Part shown: positions 8,428 to 15,203 of the stretch, piece after piece | How the letters are laid out: each line of letters opens with the position of its first letter | Numbering within the stretch: position 1 is the stretch's first letter | Translations under genes and position numbers: made by a program | Notes under the pieces: model-generated | Seen by the model: the letters and a program-made list of their open reading frames with translations, nothing else | Database searches by the model: none | Told to the model about the DNA's origin: nothing | DNA from: an uncultured Tessaracoccus sp. | GTDB lineage: Bacteria; Actinomycetota; Actinomycetes; Propionibacteriales; Propionibacteriaceae | NCBI RefSeq assembly: GCF_943914565.1 | Contig: NZ_CALUCN010000020.1 | Coordinates: 1-43,054 of the forward strand | Direction of reading: 5' to 3' | DNA: 43,054 bases

Positions 8428-9566
8428 CCTGGACGACCCCCGCCGACGTCGCGGCACGCCTCCGGGCGCGCTGGGACTCCGGGCACTGGCTGCGCGCGTA
8501 CGCCCGGGGAGGGGCGTTCCCGGGCGTGACCGTGGGTCTGCACGGCCCGCGCGCCCGGGAGATCGGCGACGACGTCGCGAAGGTGCGCGCGTGGGTGCGT
8601 GCGCTCGTCGATGGCTCGGGTGAGGGCCGGCGGTACCGGATCGAGTGGGCCCCCGTCGGTGGCCGTGCCGTGGGGCGCAACGAGCTACCGGTGCGCGCAC
8701 ACGTCGAGTCGTGGGCACAGGCCTGGGCGTTGCTGGGGAAGCGCGCCGACGTCGAGCGGTACGACGAGCTGCTCGCCATCGCGGCGTCGACCCCGGTCGT
8801 GCACCGGTGGGTGGCGTCGAAACCGAAGCAGGCGCTCGCGGTGGGCGACGATCTCCCCCGGCTGGTCCAGGCGTGGCACTGGCTCGACGCGCACCGCGGC
8901 TCGGGGGCGTACCTGCGGGAGGTGTCCGCGCCGGGTGTGGACACGAAGTTCGTCGAGCGTCACCGCGGCGCGCTCGCGGAGATGCTGGAGGTGCGCGGAT
9001 CCGCCGACGGATTCCTCGCCGACCTGGGCCTCCAGGGCCCTCCGACGATGGTCCGGCTCCGCACGCACCTGCCGCTGCCCGGCCTCGGGACCCTGAGCGA
9101 GCTGGCGGTGCGCGTCGACGAGGCGGCCGGTCTGGCACTGCCCGTCCGGCGGGCCGTCGTCGTCGAGAACCTCGTGACCTTTCTCAGCGTGCCGGTGCCC
9201 GACGAGGGTGCCGTGCTGTGGGGGCGCGGCTTCGACGTCGCCTCGCTCGGGCGGCTGCCGTGGCTCGCTGGCGCGGAGCTGTGGTACTGGGGCGACCTCG
9301 ACGCGAAGGGCTTCGAGATCCTCGACCGCGCCCGGGCGATCTGGCCGCAGACCCGTTCGGTGCTCATGGACGAGGAAACGCTGCTCGTCCACAAGGAGCG
9401 CTGGGTGCGCGAGCCGCGCCCGCCCGCAGGCGTGCTCCTGCACCACCTCACGGCCGATGAGGCGCGCGTGTACCGGGGCCTCGTCCAGGACGAACACGGC
9501 GACGGGGTCCGGCTCGAGCAGGAACGCATTGACTGGGCCTGGGCCCGGGCTCGCCTGCCGCACTGA
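8424..9566 (+). CDS. jetD: Wadjet defence component JetD (DUF3322/DUF2220, Toprim nuclease)
   Basis: The 380-residue protein begins MTWTTPADVAARLRARWDSG and ends in a Toprim-like domain. The family acidic residues are present: Glu248 in the VVVENLVTF strand, then Asp291 and Asp293 in WYWGDLDAKGF. Family knowledge: JetD is a topoisomerase VI A-like nuclease that cleaves plasmid DNA held by JetABC; DUF3322 is the N-terminal half (about residues 1-190) and DUF2220 the C-terminal catalytic half. The catalytic triad is intact, so cleavage competence is expected. The start overlaps the jetC stop by 4 bp. It is last in the operon and converges on the helicase gene. Confidence 0.94.
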   Translation: MTWTTPADVAARLRARWDSGHWLRAYARGGAFPGVTVGLHGPRAREIGDDVAKVRAWVRALVDGSGEGRRYRIEWAPVGGRAVGRNELPVRAHVESWAQAWALLGKRADVERYDELLAIAASTPVVHRWVASKPKQALAVGDDLPRLVQAWHWLDAHRGSGAYLREVSAPGVDTKFVERHRGALAEMLEVRGSADGFLADLGLQGPPTMVRLRTHLPLPGLGTLSELAVRVDEAAGLALPVRRAVVVENLVTFLSVPVPDEGAVLWGRGFDVASLGRLPWLAGAELWYWGDLDAKGFEILDRARAIWPQTRSVLMDEETLLVHKERWVREPRPPAGVLLHHLTADEARVYRGLVQDEHGDGVRLEQERIDWAWARARLPH

Positions 9567-9588
9567 CCTCGTACGGAGCGAAGCGGTC

Positions 9589-9649
9589 TTGACCAATTGT
9601 CGATTTCGGCGATGACAAATCGTCGAGTTCAGCGTTGGCCGCTGGTCAA
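9589..9649. terminator. Possible bidirectional terminator or structured spacer between jetD and helicase
   Basis: The 103-bp convergent spacer is clearly more A+T rich than its flanks. It contains TTGACCA (9589-9595) paired with TGGTCAA (9643-9649), enclosing CGATTT (9601-9606) and AAATCG (9617-9622). Nested dyads between convergent genes suggest termination in both directions, but the stems are short and lack a clear T-run, so other roles such as a protein-binding site or a recombination scar are open. Confidence 0.35.
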
Positions 9650-9669
9650 ACCACGTTGTCGGGGTCCTC

Positions 9670-12600
9670 TCAGCTGAGCGCCCGCGCGAGGTCCTGGAAG
9701 TACGGATGTCGTGCCCACAACGCGCGATCGCCGATCACGTAGAGGCGACGTTTGGCCCGGCTCGCGGCGACGTTCACCAAGTTCGGCGTCCTGGCCCAGA
9801 ATGCGGGCGCGCCCGGCTTGTCCGGGTCACCGCCAAGTACGAGGATCACGACGGACGCCTCGCGGCCCTGCGCGGTGTGGATCGTGCCGGCGCGCAGCCC
9901 CGGATGCCCCTTGGACTCGAGCCGTCGGAGTTGGTTGGCCATGTCGCGGAAGGGTGACACCACGATCACGTCGGATGCCGGGATGTCGTTGCGTTCCAGG
10001 TAGTCCAACGCCCGTTCCGCCCGTTCGATCTGGTTCAGCTGCACGTGGCTCCCGTGCCGCTCGGAGGGTTCATCGGCCCAGCAGCTCTGGGCGACGAGCG
10101 GACCGCTCGCGCTGTCGAAGAAATCGGGATCGTAGGGATCGTCGAGCCTGCGGTGCACCCCGTGCACCATCAGGTTGCCGTACGCGATGCGGTTGCACAG
10201 GCTGAACATGGGCTCGTCGCACCGCCGGTGCACGCGAAGCGGGGCGCCGACCCACACCTCGTCGTCGCCGTGTGCGAGCAGCGTGCCGAACGGGGTGACC
10301 CGGTCCGCCAACGTCTGCACCGAGGCCCTCGGCGCCAGCCACGTCTCGTCGAGGTCCAGGCTGCGGGCGATGCCGAGTTGGGGTCGTTCAGAGAGGGGCA
10401 CGACGGGCTCGAGCTGGAGGGGGTCACCGACGGCGACCACTCGTCGGGCGTGCCAGATGGCACCGGCGGCGTACTGCGGGCAGGCCTGACCGGCCTCGTC
10501 GACGAAGAGCCATCCGAGGTCTTCGGCGCCGAGGCCCCGGAACATGCGCGCGAACCACGCGAACGTCGTGGACACCATCGGCACGACGAGGAAGAACAGC
10601 TGCCAGGCGGCGCGGAGGCCATGGCTCATGTCCCCGGCGGCGTTGGCCAGGAAGTCGCGGTGGAGGCGCAGCGCCGCGAAGAACAGCTCGCTCCGGGCGG
10701 CGTCCAGCTCCTGGTCCAGCCACGGGGCCCGCATCTCCCGTTCCTCAGGCGTCGCCTCGGGGTCGGGCAGCGCCGACCCGAGGCGTGCCTCGTCGCGCCG
10801 GCACGCGTCGCGTGTCGCGGTCAGGCGCTGCCCCGTCGTGGCACGCTCCCGCATGACCATGTCGAACTCGAGGCGCATCTGCGCCGCTCGGGTGCTGAGT
10901 TCCTCCGCCTCGGTCTCGAGGCGACGGCACTCGTGCTGGACGCGGTCGAGATCGTCCTGGATCGGCTCGAGCGTCGCGCGCCAGTCCTTCGCGGCACGTC
11001 CCCAGGAGAAGAGCACCTCGAGGAGACCCGGCTTGGCGGCGAGGTGCTGCTCCAGCCGTGCGCTCGCCTGCGCGCGGGCTCCGGACGCCAGACGCAGGCG
11101 CGACCGTCTCGCGTCTGCGGCCAGCGACGCGTGCTCAGCCTGCGTGCGGAGCGCCTCGCAGTGCTCGGAGAGCCGCTGGACCTCCTGCTCGAGCACCGGC
11201 AGGTCGCGGAGCCGCTGCTCGGCATCGCGACGCTGCTCGAGCAGGGTGTCGACGCGGCGTTCGGCGCGCCGGAACGCCGCGCGGGCGTCCTTCCACGGCG
11301 TGACCGGCTCGGCACCGTCCCGCCAGCGTCGCAGCAGGGTCTGCATCCCCACGCCAGCTTCGTCGGGCTCCTGCCCGTCCTTGGGACGCGCATCGAACCA
11401 GAACGCCCTGTGGAACGAGGTCCGGTGCTGCTTCCTGCCGAGCCGGGCGGCGATGAGCCCCCACGCCGACGGGGCGTCGGCGCCCTTCGCCGCGCCGTCG
11501 TCGCTGCCCAGCGCGAGCAGCTTGGTGGCCAGCGCGCCGAAGTGGTCCACGGAGTCGCGCCACGTCGCGTGGATCGCGTCCTCGCCGGGGATCTCGACCG
11601 TCACGTTCTCCACGGCGTTGTTGTTGGCGGAGGCCACCACCATCTCGAACCCGGTGAGCTCGCTGCGCAGCTGCCGCACGGTGCGCTTGAACCGCTTGGC
11701 GTCCTTCCATTCATGGGTGACGTCGGTGAACGCAGCATCGGGCGTGGTGAGCTCGGCCAGCCGGCGCGCGCGTTCGACGACGTTGGCGGCGAGGATGTCG
11801 CGCAGCATCGTCGTCTTGCCCGTGCCCGGCGGCCCGTTGATGCCCAGCATCCCGCCGTCGGAGGCGAGCTCGTGCACGGCGCGGTTGACGGCGAACTGCT
11901 GGCTCCGCGAAAGCGCATGCCGGGGGTTGGACGGCCAGCGTCCCCGGGGGATGCGGCGCGCCGAGACCCCGTCGTCCACCGCATCCGGGCAGGCGACGAC
12001 GTCGACCCGCTCCTGCGTCGGCAACGCGGCGTCCCCGGTGAGATAAGCGCGGAGGGCCGGCCCGACGTCACCACGGTCGACGGCGTCGAGGACCTCGGCC
12101 AGCTCGTCGAGGTGGAAACTGTTGAGGAAGTCGTTGTCCGCCGAGGGCGCGGCCGGGCCCCCGAACACGCGGACGCTCTTGATGACGACCTGCTCGCTCA
12201 CGAACCCGTCGAGCCTGTCGACGCCGGCCACCCTGCGGGCGAGATCGCAGAGCTCGAGCAGCGAGTGCTCGTCGTACGGGACCGCGACGTCGTCGGACGA
12301 GACGTCCCGTCGCGCGGCCTCGAAGCGGTCCACGTCGTCGACGAACCGCTTGGACGCGTCGGCGAAGTCCTCGGCCCTCCCGGTGGCCCCGCCTCGCTTG
12401 CGGGTGAGCTGGCCGATGCCCCAGGCGGCGGAGGACAGGACCGCGCTCCCGTCCACGAGCTTGCCGTCCTGGTCGAGCACGATCCCCGCGCAGGCGCTCT
12501 CCCCGTCGGCGCGGTCGTCGTGGGCGTCCGGGTCCTTGTCAAACGCGGACTCGAGGATCTCGTACGCCGCCTGAAGCCGGTACACCCCCAGGTAGACGGT

Positions 12601-12819
12601 GTGCCGCCAGCGGCCCTTCGACGAGCGCTTGCGCGAGCGAGGACCCTTGCGCATCTCCCACGGGAGCGGCTCGCCTGCCTGCCACGCGATCACCTGGCGG
12701 TCCTGCTGCCGCGACGCCCGCTTCGTCAGCGCAGGCAGCCGTTGCGGGCTGAACAGCTCCAGCAGCCACCACAACGACAGGATCCTGCCTCGCTCGTCGT
12801 TGCCGTGCTCGTCAGCCAT
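9670..12819 (-). CDS. Large SF1 helicase, UPF1/DNA2-like, with coiled-coil insertion; candidate defence protein
   Basis: The 1049-residue protein has a unique N-terminal domain of about 320 residues. The SF1B helicase core then starts with Walker A GPPGTGKTT (Lys335). A long heptad-rich insertion follows (about residues 510-690), then Walker B FVDEAGQ (Asp774-Glu775, the DEAxQ form of UPF1/DNA2 helicases), the Q-type motif GDPLQLEPV, motif V TIHTAQGREASVV and motif VI NLVNVAASRAKRRLYVIGD near the C-terminus. All motifs look intact. No nuclease, PLD or kinase domain is visible. The gene is a single unit on the opposite strand, converging on the Wadjet operon; related helicases are common in defence islands, so an antiviral or anti-plasmid role is inferred. 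I chose ATG 12819 (MADEH); ATGs at 12828 and 12864 are in frame and possible. Confidence 0.85.
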   Translation of the reverse strand: MADEHGNDERGRILSLWWLLELFSPQRLPALTKRASRQQDRQVIAWQAGEPLPWEMRKGPRSRKRSSKGRWRHTVYLGVYRLQAAYEILESAFDKDPDAHDDRADGESACAGIVLDQDGKLVDGSAVLSSAAWGIGQLTRKRGGATGRAEDFADASKRFVDDVDRFEAARRDVSSDDVAVPYDEHSLLELCDLARRVAGVDRLDGFVSEQVVIKSVRVFGGPAAPSADNDFLNSFHLDELAEVLDAVDRGDVGPALRAYLTGDAALPTQERVDVVACPDAVDDGVSARRIPRGRWPSNPRHALSRSQQFAVNRAVHELASDGGMLGINGPPGTGKTTMLRDILAANVVERARRLAELTTPDAAFTDVTHEWKDAKRFKRTVRQLRSELTGFEMVVASANNNAVENVTVEIPGEDAIHATWRDSVDHFGALATKLLALGSDDGAAKGADAPSAWGLIAARLGRKQHRTSFHRAFWFDARPKDGQEPDEAGVGMQTLLRRWRDGAEPVTPWKDARAAFRRAERRVDTLLEQRRDAEQRLRDLPVLEQEVQRLSEHCEALRTQAEHASLAADARRSRLRLASGARAQASARLEQHLAAKPGLLEVLFSWGRAAKDWRATLEPIQDDLDRVQHECRRLETEAEELSTRAAQMRLEFDMVMRERATTGQRLTATRDACRRDEARLGSALPDPEATPEEREMRAPWLDQELDAARSELFFAALRLHRDFLANAAGDMSHGLRAAWQLFFLVVPMVSTTFAWFARMFRGLGAEDLGWLFVDEAGQACPQYAAGAIWHARRVVAVGDPLQLEPVVPLSERPQLGIARSLDLDETWLAPRASVQTLADRVTPFGTLLAHGDDEVWVGAPLRVHRRCDEPMFSLCNRIAYGNLMVHGVHRRLDDPYDPDFFDSASGPLVAQSCWADEPSERHGSHVQLNQIERAERALDYLERNDIPASDVIVVSPFRDMANQLRRLESKGHPGLRAGTIHTAQGREASVVILVLGGDPDKPGAPAFWARTPNLVNVAASRAKRRLYVIGDRALWARHPYFQDLARALS

Positions 12820-13502
12820 GCTTCCCATCCTGTCGTACGGCGATCCCGAGGGAGCATTGCCCACAGGCTGGCGCCGCGCCGTGTATTGCTGGTCATGGAA
12901 CGTGGGCCGTCGGAACCCTCACCTCCCCGTGAAACCGCAGCCGAGAACGCCCCGTACCCACAATCTACTGGGCAGCACTGACACGATGTGTCGCGCCGTG
13001 GCAGTGATTCGGGCCACGTCAGGGAGAACGCCGGGTTGGCGGCCAAGTGCAGGAGATTCACGGAGAACACTGCACCACGCAGCAGGCGAAACGCGGAAAC
13101 CCACGACGCCGGCGCACTGGTCCATGCCTCACCCACGAATGCAACTCCATCGGCCTCGTCCCCCGAACAGGTCCGGTACCAGTTCTGTCAGGCTTGGCAG
13201 AGGTAGAACGTGTCCCGCAGATCCGCACATGGTCAGGGGACCGCACCGTTGTCCACCGTGCGCAGGTCCGGGATGAGCAGCTCCCCCGTCGAAGGCTCAG
13301 GAAGGAACAGCAGACCGAACGGCGTCTGTGTGTGACGCACGCGCGCCGCTCCAGCTCCTTTCCGCATCCGCTGGCGGCTCCCGATCAGCCACTGGTCGAG
13401 CTGGCGAGCAGGGCTCTCGAGGATCTCGTCGCCCTCCCTTCCCTCCACCCCAATACGTTTGCTAGCATGCGCTGACTCCCGACACCGAGGAGGTTCGGCG
13501 CA
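12820..13502. other. Gene-poor, A+T-richer stretch
   Basis: About 680 bases separate the helicase start from the next gene with a credible ribosome binding site. Composition is visibly less G+C rich than the Wadjet region, codon-position bias is weak in every frame, and short overlapping frames run in several registers without family resemblance. The only part that reads at all like protein is a minus-strand frame at 13233-13448, listed separately. The stretch should contain the helicase promoter and may be a decayed insertion. Confidence 0.55.
13233..13448 (-). pseudogene. Possible gene remnant (about 71 codons)
   Basis: The minus frame ending at 13233 gives a protein-like segment (QTPFGLLFLPEPSTGELL, then IPDLRTVDNGAVP) that could begin at a GTG at 13446-13448. 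The frame stays open further upstream, but there the translation overlaps the plus-strand small gene and looks unnatural. No family is recognised. It may be a tail left by a deleted gene, or chance. Confidence is low. Confidence 0.2.
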
Positions 13503-13772
13503 ATGGGAGCGCACAAGAGTGTGTGCATCGGGGCTGTGGCAGCTCCGCTTCACGAGGTGAACCCTCGCTGCTCCACCGTCGGTAACTACACCTACCCCCA
13601 TGCCCGCAACTTCGGTGTGAACCACGGGCACAATGCCATCTACTACACCAGCGCCCAGCGGACCAGCGCTGGCAAGTTCGCCAACTCCAAAGTCGGCCTG
13701 CCGTACAACGACAAGTGCTACTCGAATCGCTTGGTCAATGCTTCCTCGTACAACTGTTCCCAGCTGGTATGA
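13503..13772 (+). CDS. Small unknown protein, Tyr/Asn/Ser-rich with four Cys
   Basis: The 89-residue product has a strong ribosome binding site, AGGAGG at 13488-13493, nine bases before its ATG. This makes it likely to be translated despite its length. After a weakly hydrophobic beginning (MGAHKSVCIGAVAAPLHEV) it becomes rich in Tyr, Asn, Ser and Lys (GNYTYPHARNFGVNHGH, then YTSAQRTSAGKF), with Cys at about 8, 23, 72 and 84. The composition is like extracellular small proteins or bacteriocins, yet no clear signal peptide is present. Its stop overlaps an in-frame ATG of the downstream lipoprotein frame by 4 bp (13769-13772), suggesting coupling. No family is recognised; A+T content is higher than in the flanks, suggesting transfer. 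A lactococcin-972-like peptide was considered but is not supported. Confidence 0.5.
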   Translation: MGAHKSVCIGAVAAPLHEVNPRCSTVGNYTYPHARNFGVNHGHNAIYYTSAQRTSAGKFANSKVGLPYNDKCYSNRLVNASSYNCSQLV

Positions 13773-13894
13773 GCGTCTTGGCGAGCAGCCGCAAACATCG
13801 ACCTGAGCGGGCACAACAGAACCGGTATCCATCCTGGCGATCTGCGCAACTCCCCGATCAGCTCGTTCGTGAAGAACATGCCGAGAGTCTAGGC

Positions 13895-15037
13895 GTGTAC
13901 CGTCGCTGCATTGCCGCTGTGCTCGTGGCGTGCTTGGTGGTATCCGGGTGCAGTGCCTCCCAGCAGGATTCAGCCGAGCTCGACGACCGTTCCCGCCTGT
14001 CCCAAGCCCGCTACGCCGTGCTCCTCGGCAGCGTCTACTCCGGATACCGTGATGCCGACACCAGTGCCGACGGAGTGCTGTGGCTGGTGGACAAGCACGG
14101 AACCGTGGTCAGCAGGACTGGGCGTTTCACGCCGATACCGGCAGCCGTGCTGCGCAGCGAAGGCACGACAGCGTGGTTCACAGGCAACCAAGTCTCTTAT
14201 CGTCTCACCGGCGCGGGGCTCAGCCGCTACCCGCGCAAACACGAGCCGGGCAACATCGGCCTTGTCCATGTCCGTTCCAAGGCGGCCCCTGTTGCCACAG
14301 TCAACATCGGCGCCGCGGAAGCCGGGCAGTACCAGACCCAAGTCATGGTGCTGGACTCGCCAGAGTCTGACTTCCGAGTGGCAAGGTATGTCGACGCGAT
14401 CGCCACCTGCGGCGCCACCAGCTACCTGCTCACCACAGAGGGGCTCTCCCCACAGGGTGCACGATGGGAGGATCTCCAGACCCGGCGAGTCGTGGCCGAG
14501 CAGGTGGTTGAGTCCACTGACGGGATCGGCACCGTGTCCTTGACCTGCGAGCAAGGCGTTGTCTGGGCGGTCGATCAGCAACGCACTGACACAGGCGAGA
14601 TCCGGCAGGTGGTCCTGCACCGATGGGACACCAAACACGGGTTCACCGACTCCCCGGTGCGAATGTCTCAGGGCCGCGATGGCGCACCCCTCGGCGCAGA
14701 CGGCAGCTGGAATGACGGGTCGAAAATGCCGACAGCCTACTGGTGGCTTGATGGCCACCTCTACTGGCTGACAGCCCGAGGTGAGGTATGGAAGACCGAC
14801 GTCACCACAGGAGCCTCCGCTCAGGCATTCAAGGCCGAAGCAGCCAACGCCGCAACCCCTCCACACTGCACTCCACAAACGGACTCGGTGGTGTGCGCTC
14901 GACAACTGTCCGACCGTATCGAAATTGACTCGTATCGCCTCCCCGACGGGGTCCTCGTCGACCACGTGGTGGTCACGGAGAAGCCCCCGGTCGATGACCT
15001 CACAGTGATGGACGTGGGGGCCTTGGGCAGCGCCTGA
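13895..15037 (+). CDS. Predicted lipoprotein of unknown function
   Basis: Starting at GTG 13895 the protein has 380 residues and a clean lipoprotein signal: basic VYRR, a hydrophobic core, and lipobox VSGC with the modified Cys at residue 19. The exported part reads as repeated beta-strand-rich segments with WLVDKHGTVV, VVWAVDQQ, LYWLTARGEVWKT and similar Trp/Gly motifs, like a beta-propeller. No catalytic motif is visible. An alternative start is ATG 13769, which overlaps the stop of the small upstream gene by 4 bp and would add 42 residues before the signal sequence. The lipobox argues for the short form, the overlap for the long one. Composition is more A+T rich than the surrounding chromosome, so it probably arrived with the small gene. 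Confidence 0.72.
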   Translation: MYRRCIAAVLVACLVVSGCSASQQDSAELDDRSRLSQARYAVLLGSVYSGYRDADTSADGVLWLVDKHGTVVSRTGRFTPIPAAVLRSEGTTAWFTGNQVSYRLTGAGLSRYPRKHEPGNIGLVHVRSKAAPVATVNIGAAEAGQYQTQVMVLDSPESDFRVARYVDAIATCGATSYLLTTEGLSPQGARWEDLQTRRVVAEQVVESTDGIGTVSLTCEQGVVWAVDQQRTDTGEIRQVVLHRWDTKHGFTDSPVRMSQGRDGAPLGADGSWNDGSKMPTAYWWLDGHLYWLTARGEVWKTDVTTGASAQAFKAEAANAATPPHCTPQTDSVVCARQLSDRIEIDSYRLPDGVLVDHVVVTEKPPVDDLTVMDVGALGSA

Positions 15038-15203
15038 CACATGGGTGGCGTTCTGATTGCTCGAGTCTGCGTGGGGAGCCCTCGGATCACGGCATCGGCT
15101 GTTCCCGCGGCGTCTCGTCGACGAAGACCAATGAACTCGAGAGCCGCACCGACACATCCGCCCAGCACGGAAACAGCGCTGTCGGACGAGGAGCGATGCT
15201 CCG

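Noticed and set aside
4990..9138. Minus-strand open frame of nearly 1400 codons opposite jetC and jetD
   Set aside because: Composition shadow. The plus strand carries jetC with ordered ATPase motifs, while the opposite frame has no motifs and repetitive Leu/Arg/Val composition.
9670..12819. Helicase as part of a known Mokosh system
   Set aside because: No phospholipase-D-like domain, no kinase insertion and no partner gene are seen. The SF1 helicase core alone is not specific.
10045..12981. Long plus-strand open frame opposite the helicase
   Set aside because: No motifs, low-complexity content, and the opposite strand has a full set of helicase motifs.
13503..13772. Small gene as a lactococcin-972-type bacteriocin
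   Set aside because: Tyr/Ser richness is similar, but there is no clear signal peptide and no cognate membrane protein or ABC exporter follows.
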